Of a stretch of 64,000 nt of DNA, positions 43,987 to 52,324 are shown piece by piece. Where the stretch lies: NCBI RefSeq assembly GCF_016807805.1, contig NZ_CP063362.1, positions 3,018,501-3,082,500 of the forward strand. The letters are read 5' to 3'. A program made the position numbers and the translations under genes. The DNA comes from Xanthobacter dioxanivorans (GTDB taxonomy: Bacteria; Pseudomonadota; Alphaproteobacteria; Rhizobiales; Xanthobacteraceae). Below the pieces are notes generated by a model. That model did not search any database. It had not been told where the DNA came from and worked only from the letters and a program-made list of their open reading frames with translations. Each line of letters opens with the position of its first letter. Positions within the stretch are counted from its first letter, which is position 1.

Positions 43987-44742
43987 ATGAAGCTCCTGGA
44001 AGGCAAGACCGCCCTCATTACCGGTGCGGGCGCGGGCATCGGCCAGTGCGCGGCCGAGCTGTTCGCCCGCAACGGCGCGTGCGTGGTGGTCGCGGAGCTG
44101 AACGAGGAGCAGGGCCGGCAGGCCGTGGCGCAGATCCGGGCCGCGGGCGGCGAGGCGGTGTTCGCCCACACTGATGTGACCGATGCGGAAAGCGTGAAGA
44201 AGGCGGTCGATCTCGCGGTCGCCACCTATGGCCGGCTGCATGTCCTCTACAACAACGCCGGCGGCTCGACGACGCGCGACGACGACGTGACGCGCGCGGA
44301 CGCCGACGAATTCTGGCGGGCCATCAAGCTCGACCTGTTCGGCACCTGGCTCGTCTGCCACTACGGCATACCCGAGCTCATCAGGGCCGGGGGTGGCGCG
44401 GTGATCAACGCCGCATCGGTGGTTGCGCTCATGGGCTGGCCGGGGAAGGACGCCTATACCGCGGCGAAGGGCGGCATCGTGGCGCTGACCCGTTCCATGG
44501 CGGTGGAATTCGCCCCGCACAACGTGCGGGTGAACGCCGTGGCGCCGGGCACCACCCGCACCCCGCGCGTCGTCGCGCAGCTGGAGAAGCTGGAGGTCAC
44601 GCAGAAGCTCACGGCGGCGCATCTCCTCGGCATGGTGGAGCCGCTCCACGTGGCCGAAGCCGCCCTGTTTCTCGCCTCGGACGCGGCGGCCCGGACCACC
44701 GGGCATGTCTTCCCCGTCGACAGCGGCCTCTCGATCTCCTGA
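43987..44742 (+). CDS. SDR-family NAD(P)-dependent oxidoreductase (first of four)
   Basis: This 251-residue classical short-chain dehydrogenase has the cofactor motif TGAGAGIG (residues 13-20), NNAGG, the catalytic Ser in NAASVVALMG and Tyr/Lys in YTAAKGG. GGA(GG)AAAG lies upstream of ATG 43987. It would oxidise or reduce a hydroxy/keto group of a small substrate. A second SDR follows 52 bases later in the same direction. The Asp/Glu after the second strand (VAELNEEQ) favours NAD over NADP. Confidence 0.92.
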   Translation: MKLLEGKTALITGAGAGIGQCAAELFARNGACVVVAELNEEQGRQAVAQIRAAGGEAVFAHTDVTDAESVKKAVDLAVATYGRLHVLYNNAGGSTTRDDDVTRADADEFWRAIKLDLFGTWLVCHYGIPELIRAGGGAVINAASVVALMGWPGKDAYTAAKGGIVALTRSMAVEFAPHNVRVNAVAPGTTRTPRVVAQLEKLEVTQKLTAAHLLGMVEPLHVAEAALFLASDAAARTTGHVFPVDSGLSIS

Positions 44743-44794
44743 ACGGGACCGGCCGGGCCGGCCTGCGGGCGCGCCGGCTGGAAAGGAACAGCCG

Positions 44795-45577
44795 ATGACC
44801 AGTTCCTCGATTGAGCGGGCCCCGCTTTCCCTGGCCGGACGCGTGGCCCTCGTCACCGGCGCCGCACGCGGCATCGGCTGGAGCATCGCCCAGGCCGCTG
44901 CGGCCGCGGGAGCGCACGTGGTGCTGAACGATCTTGAACCCGGCCCGGTGGCGGCGCGGGTGGCCGAGCTCTCCGCCCGAGGCCACGGCGCCTCGGGCGC
45001 CGCCTTCAACGTGACCTGCGAGGCCGCGGTCGGCGCGGCGATGGAGGAGGTCCTGGCGCGGCTCGGGGCAGTGGACATCCTGGTCAACAATGCCGGGGTC
45101 CAGCGCCGCAAGATGTTCCACGAATTCACCTATGACGAGTGGCGGGCGGTGGTCGACACCCATCTCAACGGGGCCTTCCTGGTCACCCGCGCGGTGGTGC
45201 CGCGGATGATGGAGCGCCGGTATGGCCGCATCGTCATGCTCGGTTCCATCGCCGCCCGGCAGCCCAAGCCGGCGCTCGCCGCCTATGCCGCGGCCAAGGG
45301 CGGGGTGACATCGCTGGTGCGGGCGCTGGCGGTGGAGCTCGGGCCGCACGGGATCACCTGCAACGCCATCGCCCCCGGCTTCATCGCCACCGAGTTCACC
45401 CGCGCGCTGCAGGACGACGAGGCCTTCACCCGCCGGATGCTCGACCGCGTGCCGGGCGGGCGATGGGGGCAGCCGGAGGATCTCGCCCCCGCGGTGCTCT
45501 ACCTGGCGTCCCCCGCGGCGGCGTTCGTCAACGGCCGCGTGCTGACCATCGACGGCGGCTTCCTGGCCGCGGGGTGA
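44795..45577 (+). CDS. SDR-family oxidoreductase (second)
   Basis: This 260-residue classical SDR starts at ATG 44795. It has TGAARGIGW, NNAGVQRRKMFHEFTYDEW, the catalytic Ser in LGSIAARQPKP and YAAAKGG. The segment after NNAG (VQRRKMFHEF) resembles that of gluconate 5-dehydrogenase-like SDRs, a group acting on sugar acids or polyols. It converges on the IclR gene at 45603 with only 25 bases between the stops. Confidence 0.92.
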   Translation: MTSSSIERAPLSLAGRVALVTGAARGIGWSIAQAAAAAGAHVVLNDLEPGPVAARVAELSARGHGASGAAFNVTCEAAVGAAMEEVLARLGAVDILVNNAGVQRRKMFHEFTYDEWRAVVDTHLNGAFLVTRAVVPRMMERRYGRIVMLGSIAARQPKPALAAYAAAKGGVTSLVRALAVELGPHGITCNAIAPGFIATEFTRALQDDEAFTRRMLDRVPGGRWGQPEDLAPAVLYLASPAAAFVNGRVLTIDGGFLAAG

Positions 45578-45602
45578 GCCGCCGGGCCGGGAAGGCGGGC
45601 GC

Positions 45603-46439
45603 CTATCCGGTGGACGTGACGTCGAAGCCCGCGTCCGATCCGGCGCGAATCTTGCGCGGGCGGGGCGTGCGCTTGGAGCCCGTTCCGCTACCGGCGGCGC
45701 TTCCCGCGATCGCCCGGGTGATTCGGGACGCGAGGTCCACGATCTCGGTGACGAACCCCTGCGTGAGCGACGCGTCGAAGCGGGCCTCGGACACGGCGAA
45801 CACCACGCTGCCCAGGATCCTGTCGTCGGCGTCGAAGACCGGGGCACCGATACCCACGAGGCCGGGTACCACCTCGGCGCGGGTGACGCAGTAGCCGTCC
45901 TTGCGCAGCCGGGCCATGCGCGAGCGGAACTGGTCCCAGGTGTCGCCGAGCCCGGCTTCCCGGATCTTGTCGCCGTGCCAGAGCATCATGTTGCGCAACT
46001 GGTAGGGGGTGAGATGGGCGAGGATGGTCTTCGCCATGGCGCCGCGGAACATGGGCATCGGCCGGCCGCGTTCGTAGATCTCGGGAATGGAGCGGTCGGG
46101 CCAGACGAGGTCGGCGCACATGACCTTGTCGCCGTAATAGCTGCACAGCATGATGTTGATGGCGAGGCGGGCGCTGACGTCCCGGATCAGGCTGCTCGCG
46201 CCGGTCAGCAACGGATCGGCGCGGCGCACCAGCCGGTCGAGCTCGATCACCCGCGGACCGAGGACGTAGCTGCCGCCGACGGCGGGCGCGAGCAGGCCGC
46301 AGCCGCACAGGGACTGGATGTAGCGATACGCGGTCGCCCGGGACGCTCCGGTGGCCTGGACCGCGTGGTCGAGCTGGATGCTCATCTGCCCCTCGTCGAA
46401 GAGATCCAGGATCTTCAACATCTTGTCGAGGCTGCTCAT
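45603..46439 (-). CDS. IclR-family transcriptional regulator (third)
   Basis: This 278-residue regulator is taken from ATG 46439 (MSSLDKMLKILDLFD, the normal IclR start); the frame is open far upstream but without homology. It has a winged HTH (MSIQLDHAVQATGASRATAYRYIQ) and an effector domain (LAINIMLCSYYGDKVMCADLV through GIGAPVFDADDRILGSVVFAV). It lies amid the SDR genes and probably regulates both flanking SDR pairs. Its C-terminus is basic and low-complexity (SGTGSKRTPRPRKIR). Confidence 0.9.
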   Translation of the reverse strand: MSSLDKMLKILDLFDEGQMSIQLDHAVQATGASRATAYRYIQSLCGCGLLAPAVGGSYVLGPRVIELDRLVRRADPLLTGASSLIRDVSARLAINIMLCSYYGDKVMCADLVWPDRSIPEIYERGRPMPMFRGAMAKTILAHLTPYQLRNMMLWHGDKIREAGLGDTWDQFRSRMARLRKDGYCVTRAEVVPGLVGIGAPVFDADDRILGSVVFAVSEARFDASLTQGFVTEIVDLASRITRAIAGSAAGSGTGSKRTPRPRKIRAGSDAGFDVTSTG

Positions 46440-46770
46440 GGACGGGGTTCCAGTCGACGTCGGTCGGTGCGCCACGCCCGCTCCGCCGCAATCCGGGGCT
46501 GGGAACGGGCGCTTTTCCCAGCAGTATAGGCCGCGCCGGCCATCATTGAAATTTACCACGAGTGTCACAATGCGCGAATCGAGCGTTTCCAAGACGGGCG
46601 CAGGTTGAGACGGGTGCAGGGTGCGCCGGGGCCGCCGCCGACGGGTGTCGCCGGAGCGGATTGCGCCGTGCCACCGCGCGCCTCGCGCCATATCGCCCTT
46701 GGAGTGGCGAGCTTGGAGTAGCGAGCTTGGGAGCGCGAACTTGGAGTGGCGAACGGGATTGACGGGTTCC

Positions 46771-46815
46771 GCTATCATAATTAATCTCACAATATAATAA
46801 TAATGTCACATTAGG
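46771..46815. promoter_or_regulatory. AT-rich promoter/operator region upstream of the second SDR pair
   Basis: An AT-rich island with the perfect palindrome TAATG-TCA-CATTA (46801-46813), preceded by ATCTCACAA (46784-46792), which recurs exactly at 48654-48662. It lies in the 637-base gap between the IclR gene and the SDR at 47077; I see no gene in the rest of that gap. The island is 260 bases before the SDR start, so the transcript would carry a long leader. Confidence 0.4.
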
Positions 46816-47076
46816 CGTCCGCCACGTTTGGCGGTCGGCGTCCACGGGGAAGGAACCACCATGCGCCGCGCCGACCGATCCCGGTCCGTCCAGCCGCGTG
46901 CCGGCGGCCCCGCCTTTCCCCCGGGCCGGCGGCGGGGAACGGGCCGGCGGTCGCTGCCGGTCCGCTGAAACCGGGCCGCCCCGCGCGCTCCTTCCCTATC
47001 CCCGACGTTCCCGCCCGGAGCGTGCGCCATCGCGCGTCCGCCCATCGTCCCCTCGCGTCCTCATGCGGATATCTCC

Positions 47077-47814
47077 ATGATCGCTCCCTACGACCTGTCC
47101 GGCATGCGCATCCTCCTGACCGGCGCCGCCGGCGGGATCGGCGCCGCCACCGCCCGGCTGTGCGCCTCCCTCGGCGCCGAGATGGTGCTCACCGACGTCT
47201 GTGCTGATCCGGGCCTGCTGGAGGAGCTGCCGCGCGACGGCGGCCGCACGCACGTCTACGAGACCTGCGACGTCCGGGTCCGGGCTCAGGTGGAGGCCTT
47301 CTGTGCCCGCAACCTGCCGATCCAGGCGGCGATCCTGAACGCCGGCATCTTTCCCAAGGAGGAGTGGCTGGCCGACGACTGGGACGGCATGTTCGCCGAG
47401 GTGATGGCGGTCAATGTCGCCGGGCCGGCCCATTTCGCCCGGGCGCTGCTGCCGGCGATGAAGGCGCACGGCGCGGGCCGGATCGTCCTGCTCGGCTCGG
47501 TGGCCGCCCACACCGGCGGCACCTACGCCCATTCCCCCATGTGCTATGCGGCGTCCAAGGGGGCGATCCACACTTTCGTGCGCTGGCTGGCGCGCCGCGC
47601 CGCGCCCGAGGTGCTGGTGAACGCCGTGGCGCCCGGCTCCACGCTGACGCGGATGGTGGCCACCGCCAATCCCGAAGCCCTCAAGTCCATGCCGGTGCCC
47701 CGCTTCGGCAAGCCGGAGGAGATCGCCTGGCCGCTCGCCTTTCTCTGCTCGCCGGGAGCAAGTTTCATGTGCGGCGCGATCCTGGACGTCAACGGCGGCG
47801 CCTATATGGGTTGA
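47077..47814 (+). CDS. SDR-family oxidoreductase (third)
   Basis: This 245-residue SDR has TGAAGGIGAATARLC, NAGIFPKEEW, Ser in LGSVAAHTGG and the catalytic YAASKGA, followed by VNAVAPGSTLTRM. The dimer-interface helix is normal. It is followed 25 bases later by the fourth SDR, so the two are co-transcribed. Presumed substrate: a secondary alcohol or hydroxy acid of the same pathway. Confidence 0.91.
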   Translation: MIAPYDLSGMRILLTGAAGGIGAATARLCASLGAEMVLTDVCADPGLLEELPRDGGRTHVYETCDVRVRAQVEAFCARNLPIQAAILNAGIFPKEEWLADDWDGMFAEVMAVNVAGPAHFARALLPAMKAHGAGRIVLLGSVAAHTGGTYAHSPMCYAASKGAIHTFVRWLARRAAPEVLVNAVAPGSTLTRMVATANPEALKSMPVPRFGKPEEIAWPLAFLCSPGASFMCGAILDVNGGAYMG

Positions 47815-47839
47815 GGCTCAGGCATTGGGTGAGGGGACC

Positions 47840-48583
47840 ATGTTTCTGACGGGCAAGATCGCCATCGTGACCGGAGCCGGGAGCCTCGATGGCATCGGCC
47901 ATGCCGCGGCGCAGCTGTTCGCGCGGCACGGCGCGCAGGTGGCCCTCGTGGATCGCGATGCGGACGCGGTGACGGCCGCGGCCGCCGCGATCGGGGAAGC
48001 GGCGCTGCCGTTGGTCGCCGACGTGCGCTCGGAAGCCGCGTGCGCGGCGGCGGTCGCTGCGGTGCGGGAGCGATGGGGCAGGGTGGACGTGCTGCTCAAC
48101 AATGCCGGCGTGGTGCAGGCCCGGCGCACGCTGGAGATTTCCCGCGCGGATTATGACTTCGTCCTGGACGTGAACCTGAGGGGCACGCTGCAGATGTCGC
48201 AGCAGGTGCTGCCCCTGATGAGCCGGGGGAGCGCGGTCGTGTGCATCGCCTCCGTCGCGGCCCAGCGGGGCGGGGGGCTGATGGGCGGGCCGCATTATGC
48301 GGCATCGAAAGGCGCCATCCTGGCGCTGGTGAAGTCCATGGCCCGCGAGTTCGGGCCGGCGGGCGTCCGCGTCAATGCGGTCAATCCCGGCGTCATCATG
48401 ACCGGCATGACCGCCGGCGGCTACGACGACGCGCTGCGCGAGAAGGTGGTCGCCACCATTCCGCTCGGCCGCTTCGGCACGCCGGGCGACGTGGCGTCCG
48501 CGTGCCTGTTCCTGGCGTCCGACCTGTCGGCCTACATCACCGGCGCCGCCATAGATGTGAATGGCGGGCTGCATATCCATTGA
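47840..48583 (+). CDS. SDR-family oxidoreductase (fourth)
   Basis: This 247-residue SDR from ATG 47840 (GAGGGG upstream) has TGAGSLDGIGHAAAQLF, where two extra residues lengthen the usual TGxxxGIG glycine loop. It also has NNAGVVQARRTLEISRADYD, Ser in IASVAAQRGGG and YAASKGA. An in-frame TTG at 47825 is a possible alternative start. It ends the SDR pair; a palindrome and then a solute-binding protein gene follow. Confidence 0.9.
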   Translation: MFLTGKIAIVTGAGSLDGIGHAAAQLFARHGAQVALVDRDADAVTAAAAAIGEAALPLVADVRSEAACAAAVAAVRERWGRVDVLLNNAGVVQARRTLEISRADYDFVLDVNLRGTLQMSQQVLPLMSRGSAVVCIASVAAQRGGGLMGGPHYAASKGAILALVKSMAREFGPAGVRVNAVNPGVIMTGMTAGGYDDALREKVVATIPLGRFGTPGDVASACLFLASDLSAYITGAAIDVNGGLHIH

Positions 48584-48650
48584 AGGTCCGCCGCGCCGCG
48601 CCCGGATCGTGCCTCCCCAGGGCTGCATCGGCCTGGCTTGAGTATTGACA

Positions 48651-48673
48651 CTTATCTCACAAATTGAGAAAAG
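48651..48673. promoter_or_regulatory. 23-bp palindrome upstream of the third solute-binding protein
   Basis: CTTATCTCA (48651-48659) and TGAGAAAAG (48665-48673) form 9-base arms with one mismatch around a 5-base spacer. It contains the ATCTCACAA string also seen at 46784-46792, and a TTGACA lies immediately upstream (48645-48650). It is a candidate operator of the IclR protein at 45603 controlling transport genes. Confidence 0.5.
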
Positions 48674-48776
48674 TTAATGAGTCGAGCTGGTCGTGGTCCC
48701 GATGGTTCGGGTCCCCGGCGCATCGCCGGCGCCAAGGGCATGCGCAGACATGCCACGGGAGGGAGGAAGGTCGACC

Positions 48777-49994
48777 ATGCATCACAGATGGATCGCGCTG
48801 GCCGCAGGCTGCTTGTCGTTGATGGCGGGCCCCGCATCGGCCGAGTTCACCGGAGGCGTGCTGCGCATCGGTGTGCTCAACGATCAGTCGGGCATCTACG
48901 CCGACATGGCGGGGCCGGGCTCGGTGGTGGCCGCGAAGATCGCGGTGGAGCAGTTCGGCGGCAAGATCGGCAATGTGCCGATCGAGATCGTCACCGGCGA
49001 TCACCAGAACAAGCCGGACGTGGGCCTGAACATCGCGCGGCAATGGCTCGATGTCGGCGGCGTCGACATGATCGCGGACATTCCCAATTCCTCCATCGCC
49101 CTCGCCCTCTCGGGCCTGGTGAAGGAGAAGAACAAGGTCGCGGTCATCACCACCTCGAACAGCAACCGCCTGACCGGCGATTCCTGCTCGCCCAACCACG
49201 TGCACTGGACGCTGGACAATTACAGCCTGGCCAAGAGCACGGGCACCGAGGTGGTGAAATCGGGAGGAACGAGCTGGTTCTTCATCACCGCCGACTACGC
49301 CTTCGGGCACGATATGGAGCGCGAGGCCGGGCAGATCGTGAAGGATGCCGGCGGCACCGTGGTCGGCTCCGTGAGGCACCCTCTCAGCACGTCCGACCTC
49401 TCCTCCTTCCTGGTGCAGGCCCAGGGCTCGGGCGCGAAGGTCATCGGCCTCGCCAATGCCGGAAGCGATTTCACCAATGCGATGAAGCAGGCGGCCGAAT
49501 TCGGAATCACCCAAAGCGGGCAGCGGATCGCCGGGCTCGCGGTCTACCTGACCGACGTGCGCTCCCTCGGTCTTTCCAGCGGGCAGGGGATCTATCTGAG
49601 CGAGCCCTTCTACTGGGACCTCAACGATGACACCCGCGCGTTCGCCAAGGCGTTCGGCGAGCGCCACGGGGGCGCCATGCCGACCTCCTTTCAGGCCGGG
49701 GTCTATTCCGGCGTCCTGCATTATCTCAAGGCCGTCGCCGCGGTGGGCGGGGATGCCGACGGGCGCGCCATCGTCGCCAAGATGAAGGAGCTGCCGACCG
49801 ACGACCTCGCCTTCGGCAAGGGCTATGTGCGGGTCGACGGCCGCAAGATCCATCCCATGTACCTGTTCCGCGTCAAGGCGCCGGGCCAGTCCAAGGGCAC
49901 GTGGGATCTCTATGAGAAGAAGGGGGAAACCCCCGGGGACCAGGCCTTCAAGCCGCTCAATGGCGGCGGTTGCAGCCTCGTGCCGCAGAACTGA
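48777..49994 (+). CDS. Liv-type ABC transporter substrate-binding protein (third, without adjacent permease)
   Basis: This 405-residue protein from ATG 48777 (GGAGGGAGGAAGG upstream) has a signal peptide (WIALAAGCLSLMAGPASA) and the mature start VLRIGVLNDQSGIYADMAGPGSV. The segment SCSPNHVHWTLDNYSLAKSTG is typical of the Liv-type subgroup that binds aromatic or aliphatic carboxylates. No permease or ATPase genes follow; the nearest compatible set is the third Liv system at 58418-61788, which has its own binding protein at 52325. It may share that transporter. Confidence 0.91.
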   Translation: MHHRWIALAAGCLSLMAGPASAEFTGGVLRIGVLNDQSGIYADMAGPGSVVAAKIAVEQFGGKIGNVPIEIVTGDHQNKPDVGLNIARQWLDVGGVDMIADIPNSSIALALSGLVKEKNKVAVITTSNSNRLTGDSCSPNHVHWTLDNYSLAKSTGTEVVKSGGTSWFFITADYAFGHDMEREAGQIVKDAGGTVVGSVRHPLSTSDLSSFLVQAQGSGAKVIGLANAGSDFTNAMKQAAEFGITQSGQRIAGLAVYLTDVRSLGLSSGQGIYLSEPFYWDLNDDTRAFAKAFGERHGGAMPTSFQAGVYSGVLHYLKAVAAVGGDADGRAIVAKMKELPTDDLAFGKGYVRVDGRKIHPMYLFRVKAPGQSKGTWDLYEKKGETPGDQAFKPLNGGGCSLVPQN

Positions 49995-50086
49995 GGCGGC
50001 GGGCTTCGGCGCGCCGGTCTGGCGCGACTGCCCGGCGCCTCCGCCCCCCGAGAAACGAGCCCCGCAACGAACGTGAGGAGCGAAGG

Positions 50087-50488
50087 ATGGTTGCGACGAC
50101 CCCTTTCCTGGAGGGCGAGGACAAGCTCGGCCCCATGGAATCCCGCTATGTGAACGTGGAAAGCCTGCCCTGGAAGCCAACCCCGACCAAGGGGATCGAC
50201 ATGAAGATCCTCCTGATCGACGAGGAGACGGGCCTGATGACCGCGCTCTTCCGCTGGGAGCCCGGCACCGTCCTGCCACGCCACGAGCACGTGGAGGTGG
50301 AGCAGACGTTCGTGCTCGAGGGCAGCATCGTCGACGCCGAGGGCGAGGCGCTGGCGGGCAACTATGTCTGGCGGCCGCCGGGCAACCAGCACGTCGCCCG
50401 CTCGCCAAACGGAGCGCTGGTGATCTCCATGTTCCTGCGGCCCAACAAGTTCCTTGACGGCGATCTGGCCGGGCAGGAGCTGAAGTAG
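50087..50488 (+). CDS. Cupin-domain protein (ChrR-like cupin)
   Basis: This 133-residue single-domain cupin starts at ATG 50087 (GAGGAGCGAAGG upstream). Metal ligands are visible in PRHEHVEVEQTFVLEGS (motif 1, two His and a Glu) and in PGNQHVARSPNG (motif 2 His). It resembles the cupin of anti-sigma factor ChrR but without its sigma-binding domain. In this setting, beside an FAH-family hydrolase, it may be a small isomerase or dioxygenase-like enzyme; that is inference. Confidence 0.85.
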   Translation: MVATTPFLEGEDKLGPMESRYVNVESLPWKPTPTKGIDMKILLIDEETGLMTALFRWEPGTVLPRHEHVEVEQTFVLEGSIVDAEGEALAGNYVWRPPGNQHVARSPNGALVISMFLRPNKFLDGDLAGQELK

Positions 50489-50536
50489 CCGCCGGCTCCC
50501 TCATTTGAGGCTGCACCCAGGCAAGGGCACTCCTGC

Positions 50537-51415
50537 ATGCGCATCGTTCATTTCGAGCATGGTGGCCGCCAGCTGTTCGGGTCGCGGACGCCGGAGGGCC
50601 TGCGGACCTTCCAGGGGCCCGCATCGGTCTCCTGGGACGTCCTCGCCCGCGCGCTGGCCTCCCGGGAGCCGCTGCCGGTCACCGGCCCGGTCATCCCGGA
50701 CGGGGAGGCGCGCGTGCTGCCGCCGGTGCCGCGGCCCGGCAAGATCGTCTGTATCGGGCTGAACTACGCCGACCACGCCAGGGAGGGCGGGCACCCTCTG
50801 CCGACCTATCCGGCGGTGTTCCTGCGCACCGCCACCTCCATCACCGGCCACGGCCAGCCCCTGGTATGCCCGCCGGTCTCGCAACAGTTCGACTACGAGG
50901 CCGAGCTCGCCCTGGTCGTTGGGCGGCGGGCGCATCGCGTGCGCGCGGGCGACGCCCTGTCCTGCGTGGCTGGGTACACCTGCTTCAATGACGGCTCCCT
51001 GCGCGACTACCAGCGCAAATCGGGGCAGTGGACCATGGGCAAGAACTTCGACCGCTCCGGCGCCCTCGGGCCGGACCTCGTGACCCCGGACGAACTGCCC
51101 GAGGGGGTCGGCGACCTGCGGATCACTGCCCGCCTCAATGGCCGCACGCTCCAGGACGGTCGCACCCGCGACATGATCTTCAGCGTTCCGGAGCTGATCG
51201 AGATCGTCAGCGAGGTGATGACCCTGGAGCCCGGCGACGTGATCGCCACCGGCACGCCGGCGGGGGTCGGCTTCGCGCGCACGCCGCCGGCCTTCATGGC
51301 GCCGGGCGACGTCTGCGAGATCGAGATCGAGGGCATCGGCGTGCTGCGCAACGTCGTGGCGAGCGAAGAGGCGGCGGCGCCCCGTCAATTGAAGAGCAAA
51401 GAGGCCATGCAATGA
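50537..51415 (+). CDS. Fumarylacetoacetate hydrolase (FAH) family protein
   Basis: This 292-residue protein has an N-terminal extension (residues 1-65) and then the FAH catalytic domain: IVCIGLNYADHAREGG, PAVFLRTATSITG, FDYEAELALVVGR (metal-binding Glu residues), GYTCFNDGSLRDYQRK, KNFDRSGALGPDLV and GDVIATGTPAGVGF. Members hydrolyse C-C bonds, hydrate or decarboxylate 2-oxo acids formed after ring cleavage or from sugar acids. It overlaps the next gene by 4 bases (ATGA) and follows the cupin by 48. Confidence 0.92.
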   Translation: MRIVHFEHGGRQLFGSRTPEGLRTFQGPASVSWDVLARALASREPLPVTGPVIPDGEARVLPPVPRPGKIVCIGLNYADHAREGGHPLPTYPAVFLRTATSITGHGQPLVCPPVSQQFDYEAELALVVGRRAHRVRAGDALSCVAGYTCFNDGSLRDYQRKSGQWTMGKNFDRSGALGPDLVTPDELPEGVGDLRITARLNGRTLQDGRTRDMIFSVPELIEIVSEVMTLEPGDVIATGTPAGVGFARTPPAFMAPGDVCEIEIEGIGVLRNVVASEEAAAPRQLKSKEAMQ

Positions 51416-51753
51416 TCGTCGAGGAACGTATCTACGTCCTGCATACACACGCCAGCATGAAGGAATACCTCAATATCTATTCCACCGAGGGGTTGCCGGT
51501 GCAGAAGGAGATCCTCGGCGGTTTTCTCGGCTATTTCACCACCGAGATCGGCGTGCAGAACCAGCTGGTCCACCTCTGGGCCTACGATGACCTGGAGGAG
51601 CGCCGCAAGCGGCGGGAAAAGCTCGCCGAGCAGCCGGCATGGCAGTCCTGCCTGCTGAAGATCCGCCCCATGATCATGACCATGGAGAACCGGATCCTCA
51701 TTCCGACGGCGTTTTCCCCGCTGCCCGGATCGGTGCTGGGCGCCTCGACCTGA
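51412..51753 (+). CDS. NIPSNAP-family protein
   Basis: A 113-residue frame from ATG 51412, overlapping the FAH stop, reads VEERIYVLHTHASMKEYLNIY, then GGFLGYFTTEIG...LVHLWAYDDLEERRKRR and PAWQSCLLKIRPMI. This is the usual dimeric ferredoxin-like NIPSNAP fold (trigger R-x-Y at the start and W-x-Y-x-D in the middle). Its biochemical role is poorly known. It ends the SDR/FAH cluster. Confidence 0.88.
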   Translation: MIVEERIYVLHTHASMKEYLNIYSTEGLPVQKEILGGFLGYFTTEIGVQNQLVHLWAYDDLEERRKRREKLAEQPAWQSCLLKIRPMIMTMENRILIPTAFSPLPGSVLGAST

Positions 51754-51989
51754 CCCGCACCCCGATGCCGCGCCGGCGGCGGTGCGCCCGGGCGCACGCG
51801 CACCTCTGAACAAGAGGCGGTCGCAAGTCGGAACAGCTCAGGCGCGCCGTCGCCCGCGAGGGGGAGGAAGACCGCGGCACCGGGCAGCCTGCCGGCGCCG
51901 TGCGTATCTCCCGCGCCGGCCCGCGGCCCGCCCCCGGGTCTGGAATGGTGGGCAACGCGCCCGGATTCCGCTCGCTCCCCCCGCCATGG

Positions 51990-52140
51990 CGAGGCCGGAG
52001 CGATTTCGGAGCGGACGACAAAGACCATGTCGCCCCGGAGAGGCCGGCGACTTCGTCTTCGCGCCGCCGTTCATGCCACATCTGGATTTCCCGATCAGCA
52101 CCACGGAGCATCTCGTGCCGCATGCCGGACAAGGACCGGG
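51990..52140 (+). pseudogene. Remnant of a cupin-type gene
   Basis: Two adjacent frames encode parts that join as a cupin: SDFGADDKDHVAPE (51999-52040) and, shifted by one base, AGDFVFAPPFMPHLDFP (52041-52091), with the PGDF-like turn and the His of motif 2. Start, motif 1 and C-terminus are missing or scrambled. It lies in a 570-base gap between NIPSNAP and the fourth binding protein; the rest of that gap shows only the regulatory repeats at its right end. Confidence 0.4.
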
Positions 52141-52224
52141 ATGCGCTCTTGGATGCCGCTTCCCGGCGCCGCGCGGCGGGTGCACGCCTCTTGCGGAGGT
52201 GAAGGCGATCCGCTACGCCTACCA

Positions 52225-52251
52225 AGTAGCATAAAAAAGCTACTCATCAGT
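52225..52251. promoter_or_regulatory. Operator C upstream of the fourth solute-binding protein
   Basis: AGTAGC (52225-52230) and GCTACT (52239-52244) are perfect 6-base arms with an 8-base A-rich spacer. The run AAAAAA-G-CTACTCA-TC-AGT (52233-52251) matches 16 of 19 bases with 54307-54325, upstream of the ligase. These shared sites imply one regulator, most likely the TetR protein encoded at 53483-54214. Confidence 0.55.
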
Positions 52252-52324
52252 TTTTATACCCGCGGCGCCTTTCCGGCGCGGCGGGCGACACCGATGGGCA
52301 ACAACGGGTAGGGAGGAACGACAG

